Assembly: GCF_003056055.1 (NCBI RefSeq)
Contig: NZ_PYFP01000002.1
Span: forward strand, 124,001 to 188,000
Direction: 5' to 3'
Source: Glaciimonas sp. PCH181
GTDB lineage: Bacteria; Pseudomonadota; Gammaproteobacteria; Burkholderiales; Burkholderiaceae_D
DNA: 64,000 nucleotides
Shown: piece after piece, positions 10,309 to 20,280 of the stretch
Position numbering within the stretch: position 1 is the stretch's first letter
Layout: each line of letters begins with the position of its first letter
Notes under the pieces: model-generated
What the model saw: only the letters and a program-made list of their open reading frames with translations
Told to the model about the DNA's origin: nothing
Database searches by the model: none
Translations under genes and position numbers: made by a program

Positions 10309-12333
10309 CTAACGTGGTCGACGGCGCGGCAAGCCAGGCAAACCTTGATGCCCGGCAACAGGCGCTCTGCCGCCGGGACGCGCAGGACGCGTGTTGTTGC
10401 GTCGCTGCCCTGCATCCGGAAAGCCAAGCGCAGTTTGCAGAGGATCCGGCTGCCGACTACGCGGAGGCTGAGAACGTCCACCCGCGCCTTGACCTTGTCC
10501 CTGCCCTTGATTTGGACCGCGTCCCTGATTCTGGCGCGGCTGTCCGTAAGTTTGTCCCTGCCCTGGCCCTCTGCCTTGACCCGGATTTTGGGGATAGCTG
10601 CTGCTTGCACGATTGCCATTTGGCTCACGATCGCGCTCTCTTGGCTCATCACGACCTTTATTACCCGCACCCGGAGCTGCTATTTTTTCAAGACCATTGG
10701 CTGCCATCATTGCGCGCACAGCATGCTCGTCCAACTCTTCCCAACGACCACGTTTCAGGCCGCGAGGTAGCGTCATGGCACCGTAGCGCGTACGAATTAG
10801 TCGTGAAACAGTCAGACCAATTGCCTCAAACATACGACGCACTTCACGATTTCGACCTTCGCCAATCGTTACTCGATACCATTTATTGATACCCTCACCG
10901 CCGCCATCTGCAATTTTTGAAAATTGTGCAGTGCCATCGTCAAGCTCTACGCCAGCCAACAATTTCTGACGCATACCCTGTTCCAACTCACCCAGAGTAC
11001 GTACTGCATACTCGCGATCAATGTTGTAACGCGGATGCATCAGTTTATTGGCTAAATCACCAGAAGTCGTGAACAGCAACAATCCCTCGGTATTAAAATC
11101 GAGGCGACCAACTGCCAGCCACTTGGCTGCTTTCATATTCGGCAAACGATCAAATACGGAAGGACGGCCATCCGGGTCGTTATGGCTAACAATTTCGCCC
11201 GACGGCTTGTGATATACCAACACGCGTGGTGGGCGCTTGGAAATCTTGCGTTGTAACAATTTGCCATTAATACGCACTTGATCGGTCGGCAAAATACGCT
11301 GACCAGTATGGGCCGGCTCACCATTTACCGATACACGGCCGGCAATAATCAACTCTTCCATATCGCGACGCGAACCCAGACCGACATCCGCCAGCACTTT
11401 ATGCAATTTCGGTGCATCGTCTTCAGCTGTCAAATCGCGACGTACATTTTTTTGCGGGGCATTACGGCCACCTGCACGCTCACCGGCCTCATCTTCCGTC
11501 ACCAAATCATCGAAATCTTCCGATGTCACAAACGAGAACATATCGTCTGCATCAGCGATCCGGGGAGCGCCCTGAGGGCCCTTCTGACCTGGACGAGCTG
11601 GTTGATTGTGCGGCTTTTTAGCCTGCTGCCGATCACGCGAATTCGTATTATTCAGACTATTGCCATTGCGACCATCACGCCCCGGTGTCCGACCTTCGTT
11701 ACGACCACCTGGGCGCCCATTGCGCTCGTTATGGTCAGTACGCGGCGTACTCACTGGCACAACAGTCGTATCGCGATTGCCATTTGGCTCGGAAGCCTCA
11801 GCGCCCTCAACCGCTACAACTGCTTGCGCAGGGGCAACCGACGGCGCTTGAGATGCCAACTCTTGAGCACGTGCAGCGCGATTGCTACGCAATGCACGGG
11901 GACCGCGAACACCACGGCGAACCGGCTTTTCTGCTGCAGAACTCGCTTCAGTCGCACCGCCTGCTGGCGCATCTATCGATGATATCGGGGCGGCTGAAGC
12001 TGCCTCAGCGACCGGCTCAAATACTGGCGTAGTCTTGGCTCTTGGCTTGGTAGTGCGTTTTTTTGGTGCAACAGGAGCAGCCGTTTCAGGCGCCACCTCA
12101 ATCACTAGCTCTTTTGCCGCAGGCTTCTTGCGCGGCGCACGTTTGACCGGCTCCTTGGCAACAGCCGACTCGGCAACGCTGGCTTCTTTAACGCTTGCCT
12201 GCACCGCCGATGGCGTTTCGACCGGGGCGACCGGAGCAACTTTACGGGCTCTCGGTTTTCTGGCCGGCTTCGACTCGGGGGTGTTTGCAGCGGCGTCGAC
12301 TATCGGCGCGTCATTGGAACTAGGTGGATTCAT
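10309..12333 (-). CDS. rluB: 23S rRNA pseudouridine(2605) synthase RluB with long low-complexity tails
   Basis: RsuA/RluB-family enzyme that converts U2605 of 23S rRNA to pseudouridine. The catalytic core is normal: S4 RNA-binding domain at about 308-365 ([20 protein letters not shown]) and the synthase domain with GRLDFNTEG, catalytic Asp412. The odd part is size: 674 residues against roughly 290-350 for plain family members. The first 300 residues are rich in Ala, Pro, Lys, Arg and Asn, and the last 110 are rich in Gly, Gln, Pro and Arg (runs of [17 protein letters not shown]). Such disordered basic tails are common on this protein in Burkholderiales and probably bind RNA. Its ATG overlaps the scpB stop by 14 bp. 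Confidence 0.95.
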   Translation of the reverse strand: MNPPSSNDAPIVDAAANTPESKPARKPRARKVAPVAPVETPSAVQASVKEASVAESAVAKEPVKRAPRKKPAAKELVIEVAPETAAPVAPKKRTTKPRAKTTPVFEPVAEAASAAPISSIDAPAGGATEASSAAEKPVRRGVRGPRALRSNRAARAQELASQAPSVAPAQAVVAVEGAEASEPNGNRDTTVVPVSTPRTDHNERNGRPGGRNEGRTPGRDGRNGNSLNNTNSRDRQQAKKPHNQPARPGQKGPQGAPRIADADDMFSFVTSEDFDDLVTEDEAGERAGGRNAPQKNVRRDLTAEDDAPKLHKVLADVGLGSRRDMEELIIAGRVSVNGEPAHTGQRILPTDQVRINGKLLQRKISKRPPRVLVYHKPSGEIVSHNDPDGRPSVFDRLPNMKAAKWLAVGRLDFNTEGLLLFTTSGDLANKLMHPRYNIDREYAVRTLGELEQGMRQKLLAGVELDDGTAQFSKIADGGGEGINKWYRVTIGEGRNREVRRMFEAIGLTVSRLIRTRYGAMTLPRGLKRGRWEELDEHAVRAMMAANGLEKIAAPGAGNKGRDEPRERDREPNGNRASSSYPQNPGQGRGPGQGQTYGQPRQNQGRGPNQGQGQGQGAGGRSQPPRSRQPDPLQTALGFPDAGQRRNNTRPARPGGRAPVAGHQGLPGLPRRRPR

Positions 12334-13309
12334 TATTTAGATCGTAGTTGTGCGGACCGAGCTTGACATCATCAGCTGATTCAGGCGTAGGGTCGTTGGT
12401 AAAAACTTCATTCGGTGCAACTGACAATTCAGCCGGCTGTGTGTGCGCAAGTTCATCTGACATGACATCCATGTCGCCCACCGCATGCTCAGGAGTTGCT
12501 TCTGGTATTTCTAGTGTTGGTGCGTGTGCCGCCATTTTTTCGCTAGTTGCCTGAACCGGGTCTTCAACCGGGGCAGATAAATCACTGTGTTCGGTGCCGT
12601 CATTAATATTGCTAACCTCTGCCTCATTCCTGGCTTCGGCCTCATCCGGTATAGCAGCATCTGCGGTCGTCTCGCTATCCTGACTGACAACAGCTTCGCG
12701 ATCTGCCGCGAGACTTGCTTCAATATCGGCTTCCAATGCCTGCAATTCAAGCAACGTACCTTCTTGCATATCGTTTTTAGCGACTTGCTGTAACGGCGGC
12801 AACTGGTCCAACGACGTTAATCCAAGATCATCTAAAAACTGTTTGGTAGTAGCAAATAGTCCTGGCCGACCCGGCACATCACGGTAACCAATGGCTTCGA
12901 TCCAGCCGCGCTCTTCGAGCATCTTAATAGTTTGCGAATTGACAGTTACGCCGCGAATTTCTTCGATATCACCGCGGGTCACAGGCTGACGATAGGCAAT
13001 AATCGCGAGAGTTTCAAGGGCGGCACGTGAATATTTCGGTGGTTTTTCCGGATTCATGCGCTCCAGATACATCTTCATCTCTGGTCGGCTTTGAAAACGC
13101 CAGCCTGTCGACAGACAAACAACCTCAATGCCTTTATCCACCCAGTCGGTGCGCAGTTCTTCCAGCATCAATTTGATCGTTGTCGCGTCGACTTCACCTT
13201 CAACGCCGTCATGCGCCACATAGAGTTTCTTTAAGTCGTTAATCGACAACGGCTCATGGGCACAGAGTAGCGCTGTTTCGAGGACTTTCTTAGCCTCAAC
13301 AATATCCAT
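12320..13309 (-). CDS. scpB: segregation and condensation protein ScpB
   Basis: Kite subunit of the SMC-ScpAB condensin. The protein has 329 residues from the ATG at 13309. The two winged-helix domains fill about 1-180, with the family motif [20 protein letters not shown] and [18 protein letters not shown]. After residue 190 comes a long acidic Glu/Ala/Asp-rich tail without recognisable fold. The frame is open upstream to 13405, but homologues begin at the [14 protein letters not shown] stretch. The stop overlaps rluB, so the two are coupled. Its partner scpA is not next door but at 53.6 kb, beside panC. Confidence 0.95.
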   Translation of the reverse strand: MDIVEAKKVLETALLCAHEPLSINDLKKLYVAHDGVEGEVDATTIKLMLEELRTDWVDKGIEVVCLSTGWRFQSRPEMKMYLERMNPEKPPKYSRAALETLAIIAYRQPVTRGDIEEIRGVTVNSQTIKMLEERGWIEAIGYRDVPGRPGLFATTKQFLDDLGLTSLDQLPPLQQVAKNDMQEGTLLELQALEADIEASLAADREAVVSQDSETTADAAIPDEAEARNEAEVSNINDGTEHSDLSAPVEDPVQATSEKMAAHAPTLEIPEATPEHAVGDMDVMSDELAHTQPAELSVAPNEVFTNDPTPESADDVKLGPHNYDLNNEST

Positions 13310-13753
13310 GTACGACGTATTTATTAAAATTTTATTAAAAATGTGCGGAAAGTAGGTCCAACATCGGCATTGTGCCGTCTGCGACCTGATCAAATTGAAA
13401 CGCATTGATACTGCTGTCCGACGCCCGTCAGAGGAGGTGCAAAATTGGGCGGGACCAGAAGACTTGGCGGTGAGGCGAGGTTATCGTCTACATGCGCCGG
13501 TCTACTCTTTTCTTTCGGTGTAATCGGCAATTTAAGAAGCAGCCAGACTATTTTGCAAAAGATATTGCGCAGAGTTTAACACAAGCTTTTGCAACGGATA
13601 TATCGAATTTTTGACGGTGTTGGTTATTTACCGCTTCCCAAGGCCGAGTGGCCTAGGGGGAAGATATCAGAAAGAACTGATCGACAGGGGCAATATTAAT
13701 GCCCATACCGCCGCACGTCCAATCTTGAACGTACCAAATATATTGCCAATTAA
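13310..13753. other. intergenic gap between scpB and uraH
   Basis: This 444-bp stretch holds no convincing ORF. It must contain the scpB promoter. At 13634-13663 there is a hairpin (CTTCCC then AGGCC, loop GAGT, GGCCT, then GGGAAG). It lies just past the end of uraH in that gene's direction but is not followed by a T-run, so it is at best a weak terminator. Its GGCCGAGTGGCC core recalls a tRNA D-arm, but no tRNA fold surrounds it. Confidence 0.5.
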
Positions 13754-14107
13754 CTAACTGCCGCGATAAGTCGAATAGGACCATGGCGATACAACTAAAG
13801 GAACGTGGTAATTCTGCCCCGCATCCGCAATGCCGAACGCAAGAATGACCTCATCCACAAAACGCGGCGCAGGAACCACCACCCCTTGCGCGGCGAAATA
13901 GTCGCCCGCTGAAAAAACCAACTCATATTGCCCTGCCTGCATTTCCTCACCCTGCAACAATGGCACATCACAGCGACCATCGGCATTTGTCACCACATTT
14001 TTCAACAGCGTTTTGCCGTTAGCATTAACCCGGTGCAGTGAGATTTTCACCCCAACGCCAGGCTTTCCCTGCGTGATGTCCAACACATGCGTACTTAGCT
14101 TCCCCAT
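13754..14107 (-). CDS. uraH: 5-hydroxyisourate hydrolase (transthyretin-like)
   Basis: Hydrolyses 5-hydroxyisourate, the product of urate oxidation, to OHCU. At 117 residues it has the usual length. The N-terminal LSTHVLDITQG motif carries the conserved His7, and the protein ends in the diagnostic YRGS tetrapeptide (114-117) that separates these enzymes from true transthyretins. It has no signal peptide, so it is cytosolic. It is transcribed away from puuE with a 246-bp shared promoter region. It supplies the step between the puuD and uraD products in this cluster. Confidence 0.95.
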   Translation of the reverse strand: MGKLSTHVLDITQGKPGVGVKISLHRVNANGKTLLKNVVTNADGRCDVPLLQGEEMQAGQYELVFSAGDYFAAQGVVVPAPRFVDEVILAFGIADAGQNYHVPLVVSPWSYSTYRGS

Positions 14108-14353
14108 TATTTTTCCTTATATCGACATTGAGAGGCGATTTCTGATCAAATCATATACCGCAGAATGCAGGTCAATATATTATCCGGCATATATTAATCA
14201 TGACATCAGGCACCATAATCCAAGCATCATCCATAAGGATCAGTCACGCGTTTGCATTCGGAAGCCAGTTTATCCGGCCGCAATCACCGACGCTGCGGCA
14301 GAATTTGCGCAGGTTCTTACACGCACATCAAATAAGAGATATAAAACTACGCC

Positions 14354-15301
14354 ATGAACAAGCCTAACAATTATCCGCGCGATCTGGTCGGCTACGGCCG
14401 TACCCCTCCCCATCCACATTGGCCCGATCAAGCCCGTGTCGCCTTGCAGTTTGTACTCAATTACGAAGAAGGCAGCGAAAACTGCGTGCTGGACGGCGAT
14501 GCCGGCTCCGAAACCTTTTTATCTGAAATCGTTGGCGCACAAAGCTTCCCAGCCCGCCATATGAGTATGGAATCGTTATACGAATACGGCTCACGCGCAG
14601 GCCTGTGGCGTTTGCTGCGCCTGTTTGAAGAGCGCAAATTGCCGCTAACGGTATTTGGCGTAGCACGCGCCTTGCAACGCAATCTGGAAGCTACGGCAGC
14701 CTTCCAGCAACTCGGCCACGAAATTGCCTGTCATGGTTTGCGCTGGATCAGCTATCAAAATATCGACGAAACCACCGAACGCGCCCACATCGCAGAAGCC
14801 GTCAGCATTATCAAAGACCTGACCGGCAGCGCGCCGCAGGGTTGGTACACCGGCCGCGATTCCCCTAATACCCGCAGACTAGTCATGGAACATGGCGGCT
14901 TTAGCTATGACGCCGACAATTACGGCGATGATCTGCCGTTCTGGCAGCAAGTCACTATTAATGATCCAAACGGCGCAACCAGCACTAAACCGCAACTGAT
15001 CATTCCGTACACCCTAGACACCAACGATATGCGTTTTGCCGCACCACAGGGGTTTAACTCTGGCACGCAGTTTTTCGACTACCTGAAAGATGCTTTCGAC
15101 GTCCTCTATCAAGAAGGCGATCCGCAGGGATTAAATCAGCCAAAAATGCTGTCCATCGGTTTGCATTGCCGCATGGTTGGTCGTCCAGCCCGGGCTGCAG
15201 CGTTAGCGCGCTTTCTAGACTATGTTCAGTCGCATGACCGGGTCTGGATTGCGCGCCGTATCGACATTGCGAATCACTGGCGCGCTACTCACCCATTCTG
15301 A
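14354..15301 (+). CDS. puuE: allantoinase PuuE (polysaccharide deacetylase fold)
   Basis: Opens the allantoin ring to give allantoate. The protein has 315 residues and belongs to the metal-independent PuuE type of allantoinase, related to polysaccharide deacetylases, not the amidohydrolase AllB type. Family hallmarks are PRDLVGYGRTPPHPHWP at the N-terminus, NYEEGSE, RLFEERKLPLTVFGVA, the EIACHGLRWISYQ stretch and GLHCRMVGRPAR near the C-terminus. The ATG at 14354 is the only sensible start. It is divergent from uraH, and its product feeds the AllC half of the fusion protein at 23.1 kb. Confidence 0.94.
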   Translation: MNKPNNYPRDLVGYGRTPPHPHWPDQARVALQFVLNYEEGSENCVLDGDAGSETFLSEIVGAQSFPARHMSMESLYEYGSRAGLWRLLRLFEERKLPLTVFGVARALQRNLEATAAFQQLGHEIACHGLRWISYQNIDETTERAHIAEAVSIIKDLTGSAPQGWYTGRDSPNTRRLVMEHGGFSYDADNYGDDLPFWQQVTINDPNGATSTKPQLIIPYTLDTNDMRFAAPQGFNSGTQFFDYLKDAFDVLYQEGDPQGLNQPKMLSIGLHCRMVGRPARAAALARFLDYVQSHDRVWIARRIDIANHWRATHPF

Positions 15302-15603
15302 TAGATTTCCGACCGATCCAGACAGCTCACAACTTAACTGTATGGCTTATACAGCGCGATTGCTGCACTGATGAACACATCATCCGCGAGTCGTTAAAAC
15401 GCAACACCACATCAATGGGTTATGACTATAATCGAGCGAAACGCAGTGCGCTTTACACGTTTATGTGCCACACAAAATCACAGCGGGATGCCGTCAGTTC
15501 TGCTATGTACCTGAACTTGCATTAGTCCGAAAGTCAAACGCCAGGCGTCCCACAGGATTACGACAATCCTACCGGAACGCCGCATAAAATAAGCGGCACT
15601 TTT
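15302..15603. other. gap between puuE and the class II aldolase
   Basis: This stretch of 302 bp has no ORF that looks real. A short hairpin, AGGATT ACGAC AATCCT, lies near 15556-15572, and the bases before the aldolase start lack a clear ribosome binding site. It probably contains a promoter for the aldolase, but I could not define one. Confidence 0.4.
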
Positions 15604-16392
15604 ATGGAAGCACATTTCGCCCATCACCACATCAAAGGCACGCCCTCCAAACCCGCGCTGCCGATCAGTCGCGCCGAATGGAAAGTGCGGGTTGATCTGG
15701 CGGCCTGTTATCGGCTGTGCGCTCTCAACGGTTGGGACGATACGATTTATACCCATATTTCGGCAACAGTGCCGGATCAGCCCGGCCATTTTTTACTCAA
15801 TCCCTTCGGCTATCGCTTTGATGAAGTATGCGCGACGAATCTGGTGAAAATCGATTTGCAAGGCAACGTTCTCGAAGGCAGTAAATATCGTGTGAATGTC
15901 AGCGGTTTCGCGATTCATGCGGCCGTGCACATGGCGCGGCCTGATGCCGTTTGCGTCATGCATCTGCATAACGTCGATGCCATTGCGGTAAGCGCTCAGA
16001 CCGAAGGCTTGCTACCGCTATCGCAACATGCTTTGCGTTTTTATGAGCAAATTGGTTACCACGATTACTCAGGTCTGACGCTAACACCGTCCGAACAAAT
16101 ACAACTAATCACGCAACTGGGGCAACACCCGGCAATGCTATTACGCAATCATGGCAGTCTGGTTTGTGGTCGCACGGTGGCTGAAGCATTTGTGCTGATG
16201 GATACGCTAGACAAAGCCTGCGCGATACAACTCAAGGCGCAAGCAGCAAACGGTCGACTGAGCATGCCATCTGTTGCGATTTGCCGCCAAACCCGTGACC
16301 AATTGATCGGCGATGGCAGCCCGGAAGGCGTGCTGGAATGGCCTGCTTTGCTACGTAAATTGAACGCACTAGATCCAACTTATCAAACTTAA
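15604..16392 (+). CDS. class II aldolase/adducin family protein
   Basis: Zinc-dependent aldolase or epimerase fold of the fuculose-phosphate aldolase/adducin type, 262 residues. Visible features are the YTHISATVP motif near residue 50, the FLLNPFGYRFDE segment, and metal-binding histidines in VMHLHNVDA (about 120) and ALLLRNHGSL-like LLRNHGSLVCG (about 180). Members of this subgroup are not well characterised and the substrate cannot be told from sequence. It is followed after 44 bp by a small tautomerase gene on the same strand, suggesting an operon that handles a short oxo or hydroxy acid. It lies inside the urate cluster, but a direct role in urate breakdown is not shown. Confidence 0.85.
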   Translation: MEAHFAHHHIKGTPSKPALPISRAEWKVRVDLAACYRLCALNGWDDTIYTHISATVPDQPGHFLLNPFGYRFDEVCATNLVKIDLQGNVLEGSKYRVNVSGFAIHAAVHMARPDAVCVMHLHNVDAIAVSAQTEGLLPLSQHALRFYEQIGYHDYSGLTLTPSEQIQLITQLGQHPAMLLRNHGSLVCGRTVAEAFVLMDTLDKACAIQLKAQAANGRLSMPSVAICRQTRDQLIGDGSPEGVLEWPALLRKLNALDPTYQT

Positions 16393-16436
16393 CCGACAGT
16401 ACAACTGATAGTCGTACTACACACTGAAGGAACAAC

Positions 16437-16619
16437 ATGCCAACATTTAATATTCAATTGTTTGAAGGTCGCAGCATCGAAGAAAAACGTGCGCTGGTCG
16501 TCGCCATTACCGAAGCCACGTGCAAAACATTAGCGTGTAGCCCAGCATCGGTCGACATCATTATTCAGGATGTCAAACGCGAAAATTGGGCGACCGCTGG
16601 CAAACTCTGGTCGGACTAA
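16437..16619 (+). CDS. 4-oxalocrotonate tautomerase family protein
   Basis: Small enzyme of 60 residues in the 4-oxalocrotonate tautomerase superfamily. After removal of Met the chain begins with Pro1, the general base of the family (MPTFNIQLFEG). The helix EEKRALVVAITEATCKTL and the strand VDIIIQDVKRENW follow, ending in GGKLW-like AGKLWSD. Such proteins form hexamers and interconvert keto and enol forms of unsaturated oxo acids. The gene has the good ribosome binding site GAAGGAAC before its ATG. It probably works with the class II aldolase before it; the physiological substrate is unknown. Confidence 0.9.
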   Translation: MPTFNIQLFEGRSIEEKRALVVAITEATCKTLACSPASVDIIIQDVKRENWATAGKLWSD

Positions 16620-16627
16620 ATTAAAAA

Positions 16628-16655
16628 GCGCACAGCCCTTTAAAAGACTGTGCGC
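16628..16655 (-). terminator. terminator between convergent genes
   Basis: Stem GCGCACAG (16628-16635) and CTGTGCGC (16648-16655) around a 12-base loop. On the minus strand it is followed by CTTTTTAA, so it serves the ammonia-lyase gene ending at 16668. The tautomerase ends at 16619 on the other strand. Confidence 0.7.
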
Positions 16656-16667
16656 CGATTTCAAACA

Positions 16668-18293
16668 CTATACAAATTCACCAATTTTAGCCGCCACCGC
16701 GTCGCGTACCGAACCGCTCACCACAAACGACTGCGCCATCAAAATGTCATCATGGAACCAGCGATCGCCATCCAGACACGCCGGAATCTGGCGACGAATT
16801 TCATCGTAGGCGGCTTGCGTTCCTTGACCCAGCACGAACTCTGGCAATAATGCTTCGGTCATCGTCAATGCTTGCGCTGCCAGCAACATTTCTACGCCGA
16901 TAATGTACTGGGTATTCGCCACCACCGTCGCTGCCTTGCGCGCACACCAGGTCGAGTTGGAGACGTGATCTTCGCTGTTGCCCTTGGCTGGAATGCTATC
17001 GACGCTGCCCGGCATGCACAATGTGCGGTTTTCCATCACCAGCGAACTTAGCGAACACTGCACCACCGGATAACCGGTGTTGACGCCGCGCACGCCGCTC
17101 ATCAAATTGCGCGGCAAGCCCCATGACAGGGTCGGATCGATCAAACGCGCCACGCGACGTTCGCAAATACTGCCCAGGTCGGTGATCGCCATCGCCATCA
17201 AATCCATCGCCTGTGCCAAATATTGGCCGTGGAAATTGCCGCCGGAAATGATCTCGAAACCGCCGCCATCCTTGCCGAAAATCAACGGATTATCGGTCGC
17301 CGAATTGATCTCTTTATCGACGATATTGTCGATGTAATCGAGTGCGTCGAAGACCGGGCCATACACTTGCGGCGCGCAACGCAACGAATACACATCCTGA
17401 ATCCGGGGGCTGTAAGGAATATCGGTACGACGTGATTCTTCCGGAAACTGCACTGCACGGGCGGCATGCGTGGTGCGGGTCGAGCCTTTGAGTAATTTGC
17501 GTACGACCGCCGCCGTTTTGATCTGACCGGCGTGCGGACGGGCTTGCTGAATCCGCGGATCAAAGGCCGCCATCTCGGCCCGCATCGCTTCCAGCGTCAG
17601 GCCCAGCGACAAACACGCATCGGTCAGCAAATTGCGAGCGTCGTGCGCGACAAGCACCGCAACCGCAAGCGAGGCCGTGCAACCATTGATCAGCGCCGAT
17701 GCATCTTTAGCCTGCAAATCGAATTTCACCGGACTGATCCCCGCCTTCGTAATCGCGGCGGGCGCGTGCATGCGCTGGCCCTGATACATGACTTCGGCCT
17801 CATCAAACCCGGCAATCGCGGCGGCCAGATACGACAACGGCGCCAGATCGCCGGAGGCACCGACCGAACCTTTTTGCGGCATGATCGGATGAATCCCGGC
17901 GTTCAGAAACGCCAGCAACCGGTCCACCACTTCAACCCGCGGCGCGGAGTAATTACTGGCAAACGCATTGGCGCGCAGCAACATTGTGGCGCGGCTGACT
18001 TCTTCGGAAAATGGCTCGCCAATACCGGCGCAATGGGCCTTGATCAATTGCGTCTGAAACAGCGCAATGTGTTCGACCTTGATCCGCGTATCTTTGAGCA
18101 AACCGACGCCGGTATTAAAGCTGTACATCATCGGCGCATCGTCATGCATCCAGGTCGACTCAATATAATCGCGGCTTTCTTTCAATGCAGCGCGGGAAGA
18201 GTCTGCCAGCGTGACGCTGACATGCGGTGCACGGGCGACGCTCATAACCTGCGCTGCGGTGAGAGTAAAGCCATCAATGGTGAGAGTTGTCAT
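16668..18293 (-). CDS. histidine ammonia-lyase-like aromatic amino acid lyase
   Basis: MIO-dependent ammonia-lyase, 541 residues from the ATG at 18293 (a TTG four codons earlier is less likely, since GAAAG sits before the ATG). The Ala-Ser-Gly triad that cyclises to the MIO cofactor is in GSVGASGDLAPLSY. The lid tyrosine is kept in YSFNTGVG, the histidine in KAHCAG aligns with the substrate-binding His83 of Pseudomonas HAL, and the conserved glutamate is in SEDHVS. These favour histidine over phenylalanine or tyrosine. No other hut genes (hutU, hutI, hutG) are present, so it may be a HutH paralogue with another substrate. It lies between the tautomerase and puuD. Confidence 0.85.
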   Translation of the reverse strand: MTTLTIDGFTLTAAQVMSVARAPHVSVTLADSSRAALKESRDYIESTWMHDDAPMMYSFNTGVGLLKDTRIKVEHIALFQTQLIKAHCAGIGEPFSEEVSRATMLLRANAFASNYSAPRVEVVDRLLAFLNAGIHPIMPQKGSVGASGDLAPLSYLAAAIAGFDEAEVMYQGQRMHAPAAITKAGISPVKFDLQAKDASALINGCTASLAVAVLVAHDARNLLTDACLSLGLTLEAMRAEMAAFDPRIQQARPHAGQIKTAAVVRKLLKGSTRTTHAARAVQFPEESRRTDIPYSPRIQDVYSLRCAPQVYGPVFDALDYIDNIVDKEINSATDNPLIFGKDGGGFEIISGGNFHGQYLAQAMDLMAMAITDLGSICERRVARLIDPTLSWGLPRNLMSGVRGVNTGYPVVQCSLSSLVMENRTLCMPGSVDSIPAKGNSEDHVSNSTWCARKAATVVANTQYIIGVEMLLAAQALTMTEALLPEFVLGQGTQAAYDEIRRQIPACLDGDRWFHDDILMAQSFVVSGSVRDAVAAKIGEFV

Positions 18294-18466
18294 AGTAACT
18301 TTCAATAGTGGGTTATTTCAGCACGCGACCAGACAACAGGAAGCCAGCGACGTCACCGTCGCTGTAGCCCTGATTTCTATGCTGTGTGATATTTAGAGAG
18401 AGAGATTGACGCAGCGCTAAACTGCGATCGCCAAGTCATGACTGCATCATTACCTGGCCTCAACGC

Positions 18467-19741
18467 TTACTTGGCGCCAGCCTGATACCACGTACCGATC
18501 ATTGCGCGTTCTTCGTCGGTAATGTGCGTCAAATTAGCTAGCGGCATGGCTTTTAACTGCACCGCTTGCTGATAAATCCTGAAAGCATTCTGACGAATCA
18601 ACTCCGGCGTCTGCAACATGACGCCCGCCGGTGCTGTCGCAAAGCCGGGCTGCGTCGGTTGCGCCGAGTGACAAGTAGCGCAACGCTGCGTAATAATCGC
18701 CTGTATATGTTCCATATCTGCTACCGGAACGTTCGACGCTGCCGCCGGCGTTATCGCACCAGTAACCTGTGCTATCGGTGCAGTTGGCGTCGCCACTGCT
18801 ACCGCAGCAGCCGGCATTGGACGTGGTGCAATCGCAATCGCCACCGCGATCAATAAGGCAAGACCGGCAGCGGGATAACCCCACGACACACGACCAGCAT
18901 GGCGTAGATTGAAAAAGTGACGAATCAGCGCACCAGCGGCGATAATCGCTGCCAGTATCAACCAGTTATAAGCATGGCTATACGTCATTGCGTAATGATT
19001 GCTGATCATGATGAACAGCACCGGCAATGTGAAATAGTTGTTGTGTACGCTGCGTTGCTTGGCTTTTTTGCCGTAAATCGGATCAGGCGATTTTCCGACG
19101 CGCATGGCTTCCACCAATTTGCGTTGACCGGGAATAATTACCATCAGCACATTCCCCACCATCATCGTGCCCATCATCGCGCCGACGTGGATATAAGCAG
19201 CGCGACCGCTCAATAAATGGCTCAGAACATACGCCGCCGCGACGATAAACAGATACATGACGATGCCGAACAAGCCGTCGCGTTTACCCAAAGGCGAGCG
19301 GCACAGCAAATCGTAGACCGTCCAGCCAACGACCAACGTACCCAGACCAACGCCGATGGCTTGCCATGAACTAAGGTCGGCGACTTCTTTATTAATCATC
19401 ATCGCCGAGGCGTTGAAATAATAAACGATGAACAGCATCGCAAAGCCGCTCAGCCAGGTCGCGTAAGCTTCCCATTTAAACCAGTGCAACTCCTCCGGCA
19501 ATTCCGCAGGGGCGACAAGATACTTTTGCGGATTGTAAAAGCCGCCGCCATGCACCGCCCACAACTCACCGGATACACCTTTATTCGCCAGATCAGAACC
19601 CGGCTTCGGCGGACGTATCGAATTATCCAGCCATACAAAGTAAAAGGAGGCACCGATCCACGCAATACCGGTGATCAGATGCAGCCAGCGCACCAGTAAA
19701 TTAAGCCATTCAACTCCATACGACACCAACATTGCATCCAT
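18467..19741 (-). CDS. puuD: urate hydroxylase PuuD, membrane protein with cytochrome c domain
   Basis: Integral membrane urate oxidase type found in bacteria lacking soluble uricase; it oxidises urate to 5-hydroxyisourate and passes electrons to the respiratory chain. The protein has 424 residues from the ATG at 19741, which has a strong GTGAGGAAG ribosome binding site; the frame stays open 20 codons further up. About eight transmembrane helices fill residues 10-310, with WLHLITGIAWIGASFYF first. A Pro/Ala linker leads to a C-terminal c-type cytochrome with CATCH at 354-358 and a Met ligand candidate in LKAMPLANL. It is divergent from the LysR gene at 20281, which probably controls it. Confidence 0.95.
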   Translation of the reverse strand: MDAMLVSYGVEWLNLLVRWLHLITGIAWIGASFYFVWLDNSIRPPKPGSDLANKGVSGELWAVHGGGFYNPQKYLVAPAELPEELHWFKWEAYATWLSGFAMLFIVYYFNASAMMINKEVADLSSWQAIGVGLGTLVVGWTVYDLLCRSPLGKRDGLFGIVMYLFIVAAAYVLSHLLSGRAAYIHVGAMMGTMMVGNVLMVIIPGQRKLVEAMRVGKSPDPIYGKKAKQRSVHNNYFTLPVLFIMISNHYAMTYSHAYNWLILAAIIAAGALIRHFFNLRHAGRVSWGYPAAGLALLIAVAIAIAPRPMPAAAVAVATPTAPIAQVTGAITPAAASNVPVADMEHIQAIITQRCATCHSAQPTQPGFATAPAGVMLQTPELIRQNAFRIYQQAVQLKAMPLANLTHITDEERAMIGTWYQAGAK

Positions 19742-20280
19742 GTCTTCCTCACGATTTACACTCGTCCGCCACTGCGGGCACTGCAGACGAGAGAGGGACA
19801 CCCCCTCAAACCAGGCCGCGAACTTAATAATTGCTAGCTAATTCCTAGCAATTACAGCTCCGCTACGACCACGATGACTTGCGTTTTACAACTTGCGCTG
19901 ACGCTTATTTAACTACTCTTTTCAGCAACTTTTCCACACTGTATTGTGCGCCGCAATATGTACTTTACGTTAACCCAGTCACATTCTTTTTGCCGAAGCT
20001 GCTCTAGCCCTGAAGTGCTGCAAATGCACAACACTCCGACGCAGATTGCCGCGGATTCATGAAAGATAAACGGGTTCGGCTTTAAAAATATTGAATTTGA
20101 CGTATATTTGACATACGTATATTCATATACAAATGCGAATATACGATACCTAATAATAAAGAAAATGTATTTCTAACAGCACTAGTTACATTCCGCCGAA
20201 AGCCCAGGCACTGCAATTCATTCTGGTAAAGCAGTCGTGGAACAAGGATGTAGACATAGCGCGATATCACCGGAGACACC
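19742..20280. other. divergent control region between puuD and the LysR gene
   Basis: This 539-bp region holds no ORF with support. It contains the promoters of two divergent genes. The part from about 20080 to 20165 is strikingly AT-rich and carries the repeated CGTATATT words listed separately. A TTGACA at 20108-20113 lies among them, but no -10 box stands at the right distance. Confidence 0.5.
20101..20145. promoter_or_regulatory. candidate operator: three CGTATATT words, two forming an inverted repeat
   Basis: CGTATATT occurs as a direct repeat at 20101-20108 and 20116-20123, 15 bp apart. CGTATATTC (20116-20124) is matched by a perfect complement GAATATACG at 20137-20145, with 12 bp between. 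The position 135-180 bp before the LysR start, in an AT-rich stretch facing puuD, fits a site for the LysR protein itself. Confidence 0.5.

Noticed and set aside
12511..12750. Alternative-frame ORFs inside the acidic scpB tail and other core genes
   Set aside because: They are shadows of real genes with biased codon use and have no ribosome binding sites or family features.
13634..13663. GGCCGAGTGGCC core resembling a tRNA D-arm
   Set aside because: No acceptor, anticodon or T-arm surrounds it; it is only a hairpin after uraH.
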